Below, piece by piece: positions 1 through 9,852 of a stretch of 64,000 nt of DNA. Both the position numbers and the translations under genes were made by a program. The first letter of the stretch is position 1. Each line of letters begins with the position of its first letter. The notes below the pieces were generated by a model. It was given only the letters and a program-made list of their open reading frames with translations, was not told the origin of the DNA and did not search any database. Source of the DNA: Psychrobacter sp. NG254 (GTDB taxonomy: Bacteria; Pseudomonadota; Gammaproteobacteria; Pseudomonadales; Moraxellaceae); contig NZ_JADHDA010000005.1 in NCBI RefSeq assembly GCF_015277735.1, positions 372,001 to 436,000 on the forward strand, given 5' to 3'.

Positions 1-876
<876 letters not shown>

Positions 877-949
877 TAGGCCCGTAGGATTTTTAATGTA
901 CAAAGTACGTTGAAAATCCTCAAGTCACAATCACAATCATAATCAAAGC

Positions 950-981
950 CAGGCACTAGATAAACGTTTATCTAGTGCCTG
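950..981. terminator. 32-bp perfect palindrome after eno, possible terminator
   Basis: The arms CAGGCACTAGATAAAC and GTTTATCTAGTGCCTG are exactly complementary with no spacer. The position, 73 bases after the eno stop and before ftsB, suits a transcription terminator. However, no clear T-run follows, so a protein-binding site or an mRNA 3'-end stabiliser is equally possible. Confidence 0.5.
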
Positions 982-1032
982 ACTGGCTTAGACTCTTATC
1001 TCATTTTCTATGTTGTTTGGCGTTGTCCTCTT

Positions 1033-1341
1033 ATGAAATATTTTAGCCAATTTATACTACTTGCTTTAGCCGTTGCCGTGCTCTTAGGGTTGCAATATCA
1101 GTACTGGTTGGGTGAAAATGGACGGTTTGAGCATCATAAATTGACGACTCAAATTGAAGAGCAACAACATTTGAATGACAATCAAGTTGCTGCAAACAAA
1201 TTACTACGTACAGATGTCCAAGACTTGAAAAATGGTCTAGAAGCGGTAGAAGAGCATGCCCGTCTAGATTTAGGTCTGATCAAGCCAAACGAAACCTTCG
1301 TCCAAGTATCTACTGCCCCAACGACACATAGTAGTCAGTAA
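1033..1341 (+). CDS. ftsB: Cell division protein FtsB
   Basis: FtsB is a bitopic inner-membrane protein of the divisome. It forms the FtsQLB complex that signals to the FtsWI septal peptidoglycan synthase. The 102-residue product has one membrane segment at about residues 5-22 (FILLALAVAVLLGLQY), a typical YWLGENG turn, then a heptad-rich periplasmic coiled coil (about 35-75) and the conserved EEHARLDLGLIKPNETFVQV end. Length and architecture match the family. It lies between eno and ispD as in many gammaproteobacteria. Confidence 0.95.
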   Translation: MKYFSQFILLALAVAVLLGLQYQYWLGENGRFEHHKLTTQIEEQQHLNDNQVAANKLLRTDVQDLKNGLEAVEEHARLDLGLIKPNETFVQVSTAPTTHSSQ

Positions 1342-1462
1342 TTTTGATGACATGTATCATTTACGATTACCTATCTTAACGCTATCTAGCACATCTATTT
1401 TTTCTCACTCTCATCCCCATACTTAACAATACCATCATGGGTTCAGCCATGAATACGACATT

Positions 1463-2185
1463 ATGAATACAACCCCTACTTTACATGCAATGATTGTGGC
1501 AGCTGGTCGCGGCAGTCGTTTTGGTGCGTCTATTGCCAAGCAGTACACGATGCTACAAGGCCAAACGCTACTACAGCATAGCGTGGCAAGACTAGGCACT
1601 AGCACCTATATTGATAAATGTCTATTAGTAGTGGCAGCAGATGACAATACTGTGCAAACGCTGAATTTTTCAATGCCTATCCATTGTGCCATTGGCGGAG
1701 CAGAGCGTTGGCAATCAGTACAGGCAGGTGTCGAGGCAATTATCCAGGCAGGTGCAGATGATTCAGATCTAGTGCTGATTCACGATGCAGCACGCCCTGT
1801 TGTACCTAGCCATGATATCGATACAGTCATTAGAGGAGCGATGTTGGAGCCTTATGGTGCTATCCTAGCAACGCCAGTGGCCGACACGCTGAAAACAGCA
1901 TACATGCAGTCTATAGATGAGGGCAGTGTCCACTATTATGCTGAGACTACGATTGATCGTAGCATGCTATGGCAAGCACAGACCCCGCAAGTATTTCGCT
2001 TAGGTCAGCTAAAAAAAGTGTTAGAGTATGTGTCCAAACATCAACTCACTATTACAGATGAAGCCAGTGCGTTTGAACACTTAAAGTTACCAATAAAACT
2101 GGTGACTGGTAGCCGCCAAAATATTAAGCTTACTTATCCTGATGATGCTGATTTATTAGCCGCTATCCTCACTATTCAATCCTGA
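1463..2185 (+). CDS. ispD: 2-C-methyl-D-erythritol 4-phosphate cytidylyltransferase
   Basis: IspD transfers CMP from CTP to MEP in the non-mevalonate isoprenoid pathway. The 240-residue protein has the nucleotide-binding loop MIVAAGRGSRFGASIAKQY at the N-terminus, the IHDAARPVV motif near residue 110, ATPVADTLK, the TIDRSMLWQAQTPQVF segment and TDEASAFE near the C-terminus, all characteristic of IspD. ATG at 1463 is used because the motif starts only nine residues later. An earlier ATG at 1449 is out of frame. It is not fused to IspF. Confidence 0.95.
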   Translation: MNTTPTLHAMIVAAGRGSRFGASIAKQYTMLQGQTLLQHSVARLGTSTYIDKCLLVVAADDNTVQTLNFSMPIHCAIGGAERWQSVQAGVEAIIQAGADDSDLVLIHDAARPVVPSHDIDTVIRGAMLEPYGAILATPVADTLKTAYMQSIDEGSVHYYAETTIDRSMLWQAQTPQVFRLGQLKKVLEYVSKHQLTITDEASAFEHLKLPIKLVTGSRQNIKLTYPDDADLLAAILTIQS

Positions 2186-2650
2186 GTCCTTTTCACAACT
2201 TGTAATGTTCTCTCTTATACTCGGTTCATCCTATAATCGATATCGTACATACTTGTCCTGTCATACCGATACTAACGTGTGCTCTCAAGCATTTGCGAGC
2301 AAGACATTGCAATGCATTACTGATGCATGAGCATTGCCATCTATGTATATCTTAGCTACAAATAGTTAAATGATCATCAGTGCCTGTTTATGAAAGCGTA
2401 AACACGTTCATTGTCAGTAAATTGACAAATAAAAGCCTTTCATCAGTGCACAAAGCCACTGACCAAGAATAGGTTGCTTTGATGACGAAACTAACCTATG
2501 ATGTAACTAACTTAATACAATTAATATAAAAACTTATAAAATCAATAATATATCAGGCCAGCTAGTTATCTAAAGTTGCCTCGTCTTTATGTTTTTTCTG
2601 AAGTGAGTATGATTGTTTTAGCAATATTTATCGACAATGGGAGAGACTAA
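2186..2650. other. Intergenic region between ispD and the BLUF gene
   Basis: This AT-rich stretch of 465 bases has no convincing open frame, RNA or repeat. It presumably carries the promoter of the BLUF gene. I see no clear ispD terminator in it. Confidence 0.5.
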
Positions 2651-3259
2651 TTGTCAACAATCAATGGTTCAACAAATCCAGTGACAACAAGTATGTATCA
2701 GCTTGTATATATAAGCCGAATTACTTCAACTGGTCTGTCAAGCCCTAGTACCCTGAATGATATCTCAGAAGGTGCACTCGAGCGTAACCGAGCCGATGAT
2801 ATTACAGGTATTCTTTGTTACGGCAATGGATACTTTTTGCAGTGTGTGGAAGGATCAGAACAAGCGTTAACCAATCTTAAAAATAGATTGCTGGTCGATG
2901 AGCGACACAAAGAGTTAAAGATTCTAGATTTTTCAGAAATTACGGAGCGCCGTTTTGCCAGTTGGTCGTTACGTTCTATTACGCTTGAGCGCTGGATGAA
3001 CAAAGATTCTGAACTCAAAAAGCTAATGCCATTTAAGCCATATACATGGGAAGCCAATGAATGGCAACAGTTTTTAGATATTTTGCAAAACTACTATGAA
3101 GCGCAAAATAAAGCAGGACATACTAATACACCACCTGTCGAATATAGCACGCTAGGCGTCACTTTAAGTAAAGTGGTGGGTCAGCATCAAGCGTTCTTTT
3201 TGATTCAAACCGTACTAGGGTTGATGATAGCTGCAACGTTATTATGGTTGATGCTGTAA
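2651..3259 (+). CDS. BLUF-domain blue-light sensor with C-terminal membrane anchor
   Basis: BLUF domains bind FAD and sense blue light through a Tyr-Gln-Trp/Met hydrogen-bond network. Here the domain covers about residues 15-110: YQLVYISR holds the Tyr, ALERNRADDITGILCYGNGYFLQ holds the flavin-contacting Asn and the switch Gln, and FASWSLR holds the semi-conserved Trp. It is a short BLUF protein with no EAL or GGDEF output domain, as in Acinetobacter BlsA. It differs in having a hydrophobic C-terminal segment (about 180-202, ending LGLMIAATLLWLML) that should anchor it in the membrane. A TTG start is chosen because GGGAGAG lies five bases upstream; ATG at 2693 would lack a comparable site. 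Confidence 0.88.
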   Translation: MSTINGSTNPVTTSMYQLVYISRITSTGLSSPSTLNDISEGALERNRADDITGILCYGNGYFLQCVEGSEQALTNLKNRLLVDERHKELKILDFSEITERRFASWSLRSITLERWMNKDSELKKLMPFKPYTWEANEWQQFLDILQNYYEAQNKAGHTNTPPVEYSTLGVTLSKVVGQHQAFFLIQTVLGLMIAATLLWLML

Positions 3260-3323
3260 CCAATCAATGGTATCCACAAAAATAAATACAATGATAAGCC
3301 GCTAAAAGTACAGATAGTATATT

Positions 3324-3354
3324 AAAAAGTCAGCATTTATTGCTGGCTTTTTTT
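3324..3354 (+). terminator. Rho-independent terminator after the BLUF gene
   Basis: The stem pairs CAGCA with TGCTG, extended by flanking A and T runs, and is followed by T7. It lies 65 bases after the stop. Confidence 0.8.
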
Positions 3355-3415
3355 GTGGAGTAGATGATATAAATAGCGCAAACACACGCTATCATTATGA
3401 TTTCAGAACAAACAT

Positions 3416-3453
3416 AAAAAAACCCAATCATAACATATTATGATTGGGTTTTA
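3416..3453 (-). terminator. Terminator of the tRNA-Glu gene
   Basis: The arms AACCCAATCATAA and TATGATTGGGTT form a long stem. On the minus strand it is followed by a T-run, and it lies downstream of the minus-strand tRNA-Glu. Confidence 0.8.
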
Positions 3454-3516
3454 GGTGGTGCAATTATCAGTCTAATCTCATGCTAAGCAAGAGTGCTAAT
3501 AAGTGACGCCAAATAG

Positions 3517-3592
3517 TGGCGTCCCCAGGGGGATTCGAACCCCCGTTACCGCCGTGAAAGGGCAGTGTCCTAGGCCTCTAGACGATGGGGAC
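3517..3592 (-). tRNA. tRNA-Glu (anticodon UUC), CCA encoded
   Basis: On the minus strand the 76-nt sequence folds as a cloverleaf. It has acceptor GTCCCC/GGGGAC, D-arm TCGTCTAGAGGCCTAGGACA, anticodon loop CTTTCAC with anticodon TTC at plus positions 3556-3558, and T-arm GGGGGTTCGAATCCCCC. It ends in GCCA, so the CCA is encoded. It closely resembles the Escherichia coli tRNA-Glu. Confidence 0.97.
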
Positions 3593-3643
3593 TAGTACTA
3601 ACGCTTCAGCTGCTTTCACCTTTATGCTGAAGTGGTGCGTATT

Positions 3644-3841
3644 CTAATAGCCTCTACGCTTTCTGTCAAGCCTTTTTCTACGTCTTTTTAAAATTAAATA
3701 TCTTTTTTTGATAGCACGGCGCGGATGCAAGTCATTTCGCTTTAAATGATACCGAATCCACAGAGAAGTACATGCGCTAATGGTCAAAGCAAGCAGCATA
3801 TAGCCGATGATGGTTCCCCATAACTTAAGTTGTGGATCCAT
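3644..3841 (-). CDS. Small membrane protein with a strongly basic tail
   Basis: I do not recognise the family of this 65-residue product. It has one membrane segment (about residues 8-31, LWGTIIGYMLLALTISACTSLW) followed by a very basic tail rich in Arg and Lys (RRAIKKRYLILKRRRKRLDRKRR). The tail should stay in the cytoplasm and might bind nucleic acid or anionic lipid. It is likely real because AGGAGGG sits at ideal spacing before the ATG. It lies alone between tRNA-Glu and rnt. Confidence 0.7.
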   Translation of the reverse strand: MDPQLKLWGTIIGYMLLALTISACTSLWIRYHLKRNDLHPRRAIKKRYLILKRRRKRLDRKRRGY

Positions 3842-4124
3842 AATAAAGTCCCTCCTATGACGTCTTGATAGTATTGGCTACCAAGGCAGGGTGAGCAACT
3901 TAAATCATCTGTAGAATATAACTGCGTGGACCAAAAGGATACTCTACCATTAGGGTTTTTTCATAAGTCAGCTGAATGCATAACACCTAAAGTCTGATAA
4001 AATAATGCCATTTACTAGTCATAATACCAATCATATCCTTATTGATTGTTAGATCAAGATGTCAAAGTCATCAAGTATTACAAATAGCACTATTACGTAT
4101 CATTGGCAACATAGGATATGTGAT

Positions 4125-4955
4125 TTATTTACGATCGACATTATCATCCAATGCTTCTTTATCGTCTTCAGCGTGCATGGCATTGGCCAGCATAGGATAG
4201 TGATTGAGAATATAACAGAACAGCTCAGCCGTTTTTTGGGTGTCATACAGTGCTGAGTGAGCATTTTTACCATCAAAATCCAGTCCTGCGGCTTTACAAG
4301 CGCGTGCGAGCACCGTCTGGCCAAATGCCAGCGCCGAGAGTGTCACGGTATCAAACACCGAAAAATTGTGAAAAGGATTGTGGCTCTTACTATTGGTTCG
4401 TACTACTGCGGCATTCAAAAATGCCAAGTCAAAATGGGCGTTATGCCCAATTAGGACGCATTGACGGCAGTCCTCCTCACGGCGTACTTCTTTTAACCCC
4501 TTAAAAATACGGCGCAGTGCGGTCTTTTCGTCTTCAGCAATGGCTTTTCGCATCGGATTGTTGGGGTCGATGCCGGTAAAGGCTAGCGCACTTGGTTCTA
4601 GGTTTGCACCTTCAAAAGGTTCAACATGAGCGTTGAATGCCTCACCGGGATAAAACACACCATGCTCATCAAGTAGCACAGGAATACAAGCAATCTCTAG
4701 TAACGCATCTGTCTGTGCGTTAAACCCTGCTGTCTCGACATCAACGACGACTGGCAGAAATTTACGAAAACGCTCTTTTAAGCGCATAGGCGCTTGTTCT
4801 TCTGCCGCATCGCTTTCAGTAGCAGTATTCGGTACAACGTTGAGGGTTGTCTCTGTGTGGTTCAATGCGTCTTTTTCAGGCAATGTTGCTGTGTTTTGAT
4901 GGGTCATATCAAGTTCAATCGCTTTTATCAGTCGTGCTGGCATATTAAATGGCAA
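4125..4955 (-). CDS. rnt: Ribonuclease T
   Basis: RNase T is a DEDDh 3'-5' exoribonuclease that trims the CCA end of tRNA and the 3' ends of other stable RNAs. The catalytic set is visible: DVETAG (Asp and Glu), HNAHFDL (Asp) and HSALYDTQ (His and Asp). GFNAQTDALLEIA and LEPSALAFTGIDPNNPMR are typical of the family. The N-terminus is about 60 residues longer than usual and looks unstructured. TTG at 4955 has AGGA at good spacing; ATG at 4943 or 4907 are alternatives. It lies downstream of pyrC, the pairing also found in Pseudomonas. Confidence 0.93.
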   Translation of the reverse strand: MPFNMPARLIKAIELDMTHQNTATLPEKDALNHTETTLNVVPNTATESDAAEEQAPMRLKERFRKFLPVVVDVETAGFNAQTDALLEIACIPVLLDEHGVFYPGEAFNAHVEPFEGANLEPSALAFTGIDPNNPMRKAIAEDEKTALRRIFKGLKEVRREEDCRQCVLIGHNAHFDLAFLNAAVVRTNSKSHNPFHNFSVFDTVTLSALAFGQTVLARACKAAGLDFDGKNAHSALYDTQKTAELFCYILNHYPMLANAMHAEDDKEALDDNVDRK

Positions 4956-5042
4956 ATAAGCATCCTATGCTGACAGCCATGCCACTTGTCAAAAGGGAGG
5001 GGTTGCCATCACAGGATGAGGTTGAATGTTACTAGGTGACTA

Positions 5043-6113
5043 TTACCCTTTAATGGACCAAGGTAACATTTCACCTGCCATTAGTGGCGTCAGTGATGCA
5101 CCATCGAAATAAGGATAGTCAGTTGGCACTTGCATAGGAGTATTGATGAGAGTAATAGTACTTTCATTGACTGGCAAGCCATAGAACTGGGCACCAAAAC
5201 GGCTAGCAAAACCCTCTAACTTGTCTATCTTGCCCACACTATCAAAGGCTGTTGCATATAACGGCAAGGCGGTCGCCGCACTATAGCAGCCCGCACAGCC
5301 ACAAGCGGCTTCTTTTTTATCCGTCGCATGCGGTGCTGAATCCGTACCTAAGAAAAACTTTGGATTGCCACTGGTGGCAACGTCTAATAAGACTTTTTGA
5401 TGGCTTTCGCGCTTTAAGATAGGCAAACAATAAAAATGTGGTTTGATACCACCAACCAGCAGATGATTGCGGTTAAACATCAAATGCTGCGGCGTGATGG
5501 TGGCGGCCACATGGTTGCCTTGAGCCAATACAAAGTCTGCAGCGTCACTGGTGGTGATATGTTCTACGACTATTTTTAGGGTAGGAAATTTTACGATAAT
5601 TTGTGCCAACACTTCGTCTAAAAAGCGTTTTTCGCGATCAAAGATATCTACGTGGTCTTGCGTCACTTCACCATGTATCAGCAGTGGTAGATTATGCTTC
5701 TCTAGTGCTTCAAATACATCGACACAGGCGTTGATATTGGTGACGCCATCTGCCGAGTTGGTGGTTGCGCCAGCAGGATATAGCTTGACGGCTTGCACAA
5801 GACCTGACAGCGCCGCCATTTCGATATCTTTGGCGGTAGTGTGGTCAGTTAAGTACAATGTCATACGTGGATCAAAGGCTGACTTGCGCTCAAGGCTCAA
5901 ATCGCTGTCTGATAAATGCGCCATAATACGGGTGCGATAGGCAAGAGCGTCATCAACGTTCTTGACTGGTGGCACAAGGTTTGGCATGCAAATAACACGG
6001 TTAAAGCTGCTCGCTGCATGCGGTACGGTCGTACTCAAAGCTTGATCATCGCGCAGGTGAATGTGCCAATCATCTGGCTGAAGGATAATCAATTCTCTAG
6101 TCGAATCAGTCAT
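5043..6113 (-). CDS. pyrC: Dihydroorotase
   Basis: PyrC closes carbamoyl-aspartate to dihydroorotate in pyrimidine synthesis. It has the zinc ligands HIHLRD at the N-terminus, the region of the carboxylated Lys ([13 protein letters not shown]), LLIHGEV, VVEHITT and the catalytic Asp in LGTDSAPH. Starting at ATG 6113 gives [22 protein letters not shown], which matches known PyrC N-termini, so the frame extension up to 6152 was not used. The product is 356 residues, close to the enterobacterial type. It is divergent from argG and upstream of rnt. Confidence 0.95.
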   Translation of the reverse strand: MTDSTRELIILQPDDWHIHLRDDQALSTTVPHAASSFNRVICMPNLVPPVKNVDDALAYRTRIMAHLSDSDLSLERKSAFDPRMTLYLTDHTTAKDIEMAALSGLVQAVKLYPAGATTNSADGVTNINACVDVFEALEKHNLPLLIHGEVTQDHVDIFDREKRFLDEVLAQIIVKFPTLKIVVEHITTSDAADFVLAQGNHVAATITPQHLMFNRNHLLVGGIKPHFYCLPILKRESHQKVLLDVATSGNPKFFLGTDSAPHATDKKEAACGCAGCYSAATALPLYATAFDSVGKIDKLEGFASRFGAQFYGLPVNESTITLINTPMQVPTDYPYFDGASLTPLMAGEMLPWSIKG

Positions 6114-6491
6114 AGTGTCAAAGCGCTCTATATCGTCAAATAAAGGAAACAAAAGGGGATGGTGTTATGTGACCATCATAACAGATTTGCCCATCTGACT
6201 AAATATGTCGCTAAATATCTGTACATAATTGATGGCACACGATATCTCTCATCATGTTCATAGACATCACGGCCTACATGGTTATCAATACCGATGTCAC
6301 AGGGTTATAAGTTACAGGCTAAATGACAGTGACACAAAATAATTTCGTTCAGAATTTATAGCAAAACCTCAAGCCTTATGGCAGTTAGACTTTTGCCTAT
6401 AGTAAATATGATGTACACTGAGCAAGTAACTGGCTTTCGATTTGATTTTAGCGCTTTTTTTTATACTACATTCTCATAATAGGAGTTATTC
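6114..6491. promoter_or_regulatory. Divergent pyrC/argG promoter region
   Basis: This 378-base stretch separates two divergent biosynthetic genes and should hold both promoters. A strong ribosome-binding site (AGGAG) precedes argG. I could not identify a full ArgR box or confident promoter hexamers. Confidence 0.5.
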
Positions 6492-7730
6492 ATGGCTCAA
6501 CTTGATCCAAAAAACATCAATAAAATCGTATTGGCATATTCAGGTGGTCTTGATACCTCAATCATCGCTAAATGGCTCAAAGAGACTTATGATGCTGAAG
6601 TGATTACCTTTACGGCTGACATCGGTCAAGGCGAAGAAGTTGAGCCAGCACGAGCCAAAGCACAGGCCATGGGTATCAAGCATATCCATATCGAAGATTT
6701 GCGCGAAGAGTTCGCTCGTGATTATGTCTTCCCTATGTTCCGTGCTAATGCTATCTATGAAGGTGAGTACTTACTTGGTACTTCTATCGCCCGTCCATTG
6801 ATTGCCAAGCGTTTGGTTGAGATTGCAAAAGAACACAACGCCGATGCCATCAGTCATGGCGCGACTGGTAAAGGCAATGACCAAGTTCGTTTTGAGCTGG
6901 GTGCGGTTGCATTATCACCAGATGTTGTGACGATTGCGCCTTGGCGTGAGTGGGACCTGTCAAGCCGTGAAAGCTTGATGAAATACGCTGAAGAGCATGA
7001 CATTGCCATTGATTATGCGGGCAATAAGAAAAAATCTCCATACTCAATGGATGCTAATTTGCTGCATATCTCTTATGAAGGTGGCGTTTTAGAAGATCCG
7101 TATGCTGAAGCCGAAGACGATATGTGGCGCTGGTCAGTCAGCCCAGAACAAGCCCCTGATGAAGCACAGTATCTAGAGCTAGAATACGAAAAAGGCGACA
7201 TCGTTGCTATTGATGGTGAAGTACTTAAGCCTTTTGAGATTATGATCAAGCTGAATGAGATTGGTGGCAAGCACGGTATCGGTCGTTTGGATATCGTTGA
7301 AAACCGTTACGTCGGTATGAAGTCACGTGGCTGCTACGAGACACCAGCGGGTACGATTATGCTAAAAGCGCATCGCGGCATTGAGTCGTTAACGCTTGAC
7401 CGTGAAGCGGCACATCTAAAAGATGAGCTGATGCCACGCTACGCAAAAATCATTTATAACGGTTATTGGTTCAGCCCTGAGCGTATGATGTTACAGGCTT
7501 TAATTGACAAGTCACAAGAATACGTCAACGGTACGGTACGTTTAAAACTGTACAAAGGCAGCGTAAGCGTTGTTGGTCGTAAGTCAGATGATTCATTGTT
7601 TGATGAAAAAATCGCGACTTTCGAAGATGATGCAGGCGCTTATGATCAAAAAGACGCTGAAGGCTTTATCCGTCTAAATGGTCTACGTTTGGCTATCGAA
7701 GCCAGCCGTGGGCGCGATTTGTCTAAGTAA
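6492..7730 (+). CDS. argG: Argininosuccinate synthase
   Basis: ArgG joins citrulline and aspartate with ATP in arginine biosynthesis. The 412-residue protein has the pyrophosphatase-type P-loop AYSGGLDTS (about residues 15-23), [33 protein letters not shown] and the [21 protein letters not shown] block typical of the family. An AGGAG site precedes the ATG and a terminator follows the stop. Length matches the usual 400 or so residues. Confidence 0.97.
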   Translation: MAQLDPKNINKIVLAYSGGLDTSIIAKWLKETYDAEVITFTADIGQGEEVEPARAKAQAMGIKHIHIEDLREEFARDYVFPMFRANAIYEGEYLLGTSIARPLIAKRLVEIAKEHNADAISHGATGKGNDQVRFELGAVALSPDVVTIAPWREWDLSSRESLMKYAEEHDIAIDYAGNKKKSPYSMDANLLHISYEGGVLEDPYAEAEDDMWRWSVSPEQAPDEAQYLELEYEKGDIVAIDGEVLKPFEIMIKLNEIGGKHGIGRLDIVENRYVGMKSRGCYETPAGTIMLKAHRGIESLTLDREAAHLKDELMPRYAKIIYNGYWFSPERMMLQALIDKSQEYVNGTVRLKLYKGSVSVVGRKSDDSLFDEKIATFEDDAGAYDQKDAEGFIRLNGLRLAIEASRGRDLSK

Positions 7731-7775
7731 TCATTTAAGCGAATCATCGCTAAATAAAACTTAGATTGTATGCAC

Positions 7776-7813
7776 AAAAAAAGAGGCGCTATATTTATAG
7801 CACCTCTTTTTTT
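7776..7813. terminator. Bidirectional terminator between argG and the convergent gene
   Basis: The arms AGAGGCGCTATA and TATAGCACCTCT (one G-T pair) are flanked by an A-run on the left and T7 on the right. It can serve argG and the convergent gene that ends at 7900. Confidence 0.85.
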
Positions 7814-7899
7814 ATGGCTGATTTTTTATGGTTGATAGAGACGTGTCAAAACTATCTTGCTAAAAACCATCATGTCACGTACGAATAGGTCTGTTTTGT

Positions 7900-9153
7900 T
7901 TATTCTACTCTGTTATCAGCGTCATCCACTCTGACGATAGCCACATCTTGTTGTTGACGATCCTCAGTGGTATCTTTATCGAAACTCTCTTGGTTTGCAA
8001 TGAGGGCGTTATCAAGTTGTTGTGATTGATACTTAAAGGTAGCGAGCGCGCCCAGCACCCCAACGACCAATATGATGATGAGAATCACAGGGTTTTTCCA
8101 AAGGGGCGTGGATGCCTCATATTCAATGGGTTTTTCACTGGTTGTCGCTGGCGTATTGTCACTATTACCGCCAATTAACCCCAAACTTACAAGTGGTGGC
8201 TTGGGTGGATTGGCAGGTTCAGAGTTGATGCGTAGACGGTTACGGCTAAGATAGATATCAGAGATTTTTGCCAGCTGTAATAACCAGCGTTGATGTGGCA
8301 AGGCAATAGCAGGCATCTCTGCGAAGACCAGCATGTCATTGTGACGACCTTGCGGCAAGTTATCAGATGAGCGGCCAATGGCTTTTAGGTAGTTGCCCGT
8401 TGCCAATTGCATGTCTTGTGTAGGTTCATAATCTTCAGGTTTGAACCCAGTCAGCTCATACCAGTGAGTATCAAAAATGGGCGGCGTGCTTGAGAGCTGC
8501 TCAGTATTTAGTAGCCTGCGCTCTGTGGTATCTTCTGACTCAATGTCCGAATGCTCAGATACTGATTCGGTAGTCGTATCGTTAATGCCATCGCTGTTCT
8601 CCCTTTCTGCCTCAGAAGACAAGACAGAATCTGTACCAAAACGTGCTGCGGATAAAAACTGTGGCTGCAGGGCAAACCACTTATTGATCTCATCGCTATC
8701 TAATTGACTATATTCTGCCAAAATAGCCAATTCACGAAGCACAATCACGCATAAAGAGGTCAGTAATATTTGAACTTGCTGTGTCGTGGCACTCATTTGG
8801 GCGGCGATATGATCGCTCGCTTTGATAACACGGGCACTGTCATTGAATATGGCATCAGCCGCATCATGACGATGATATAGCGTCGCACTAATGGTCGCAA
8901 AGTTCATGGAATTGTACTGTCGTAGCTCCTTGACAGCACTACGGCCAAACAGCTTTTTGCTAATGGCTTGCCCCTGATGGCGCTGCTGGTAGGCAAGCAG
9001 TGCGCTCACAATCGCCTGTAGACTGGCATCTATTGCTAAGCGTGCTTGCGGTAAGGATAATTGCGCGGCATCCGCCAAAAGAGACAGCATAGGCTGAGTA
9101 TCATGATATAGAAAGTCATACATCGACACACGTGTCGGTGAAATAGTCGTCAT
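7900..9153 (-). CDS. Uncharacterised protein with one C-terminal membrane segment
   Basis: The function of this 417-residue protein is unknown. The first 170 residues are helical and Ala/Leu/Gln-rich. The stretch ADAAQLSLPQARLAIDASLQ resembles the start of DUF937/YidB-like domains, but this is only a similarity of pattern. An acidic Ser/Thr/Glu-rich linker follows (about 185-220), then the WYELTGFKPEDYEPTQD region. A membrane helix (about 358-380, VILIIILVVGVLGALATF) precedes a short polar tail. The likely topology is a large cytoplasmic N-terminal part. It stands alone, convergent with argG. Confidence 0.7.
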   Translation of the reverse strand: MTTISPTRVSMYDFLYHDTQPMLSLLADAAQLSLPQARLAIDASLQAIVSALLAYQQRHQGQAISKKLFGRSAVKELRQYNSMNFATISATLYHRHDAADAIFNDSARVIKASDHIAAQMSATTQQVQILLTSLCVIVLRELAILAEYSQLDSDEINKWFALQPQFLSAARFGTDSVLSSEAERENSDGINDTTTESVSEHSDIESEDTTERRLLNTEQLSSTPPIFDTHWYELTGFKPEDYEPTQDMQLATGNYLKAIGRSSDNLPQGRHNDMLVFAEMPAIALPHQRWLLQLAKISDIYLSRNRLRINSEPANPPKPPLVSLGLIGGNSDNTPATTSEKPIEYEASTPLWKNPVILIIILVVGVLGALATFKYQSQQLDNALIANQESFDKDTTEDRQQQDVAIVRVDDADNRVE

Positions 9154-9305
9154 AATCTGCTAGCATCAAAAAGTGTGCCCCTATATTACGGTGCCAAATG
9201 CCCTGACACAATCCCTTAATAATAGAAATTTCCAATCATTTTATGGATTGCTTTGATAGTAACCTTATAAATACTTGAATAAATAACTGATAACTGGACA
9301 CCTAT

Positions 9306-9821
9306 ATGACAAATAAGAAGACTCATGATACAGAGCTGGTGATTAATATCGCTGAGCAAACACTAACAATCTATCAGCAGCAGACCGAGGTTGGTCGATA
9401 TACGATATCTACGGCCAAAAACGGGATAGGGAGCCTACAAGACAGTGGCTGTACGCCGCTAGGCATGCATATCATCGCAGAAAAAATAGGAGGCAGTGAG
9501 CCGATGAATGCAGTGTTCATCGGTCGTGTGCCAACAGGTGAGATTTATGATGCGGATCTTGGCGCGTTACATCCTAAGCGTGATTGGATATTGAGCCGTA
9601 TCCTTTGGCTGAGTGGCCTTGAAGATGGCTCAAATAAAGGATGTAATGATCAAGGTGGCTGTGATACGTATCAGCGTTATATCTATATTCATGGTACGCC
9701 AGATACTGAGCCGATGGGTATGCCGCTTTCACATGGCTGTATACGTATGCGCAACGAAGATATCGTGGCACTATACGAGCAAGTAAAAGCAGGCATGCCA
9801 GTAACTATCGTTGCCGAATAA
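9306..9821 (+). CDS. Cytoplasmic YkuD-domain enzyme, probable ElsL-like L,D-carboxypeptidase
   Basis: The 171-residue protein is almost entirely a YkuD (L,D-transpeptidase) fold. The catalytic motif is IHGTP...SHGCIRM near the C-terminus, with the nucleophilic Cys in SHGCIRM. There is no signal peptide or lipobox, unlike the periplasmic transpeptidases. In Acinetobacter a YkuD protein without a signal peptide, ElsL, is a cytoplasmic L,D-carboxypeptidase of peptidoglycan recycling. Size and lack of export signal make that the best guess here, though I infer it from memory of the family. It is monocistronic. Confidence 0.85.
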   Translation: MTNKKTHDTELVINIAEQTLTIYQQQTEVGRYTISTAKNGIGSLQDSGCTPLGMHIIAEKIGGSEPMNAVFIGRVPTGEIYDADLGALHPKRDWILSRILWLSGLEDGSNKGCNDQGGCDTYQRYIYIHGTPDTEPMGMPLSHGCIRMRNEDIVALYEQVKAGMPVTIVAE

Positions 9822-9852
9822 ACAAAACATTAAAAATAGCTATTAAAAAACA

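Noticed and set aside
4059..4504. Small plus-strand open frames over rnt
   Set aside because: They are antisense to the catalytic C-terminal part of RNase T and lack ribosome-binding sites.
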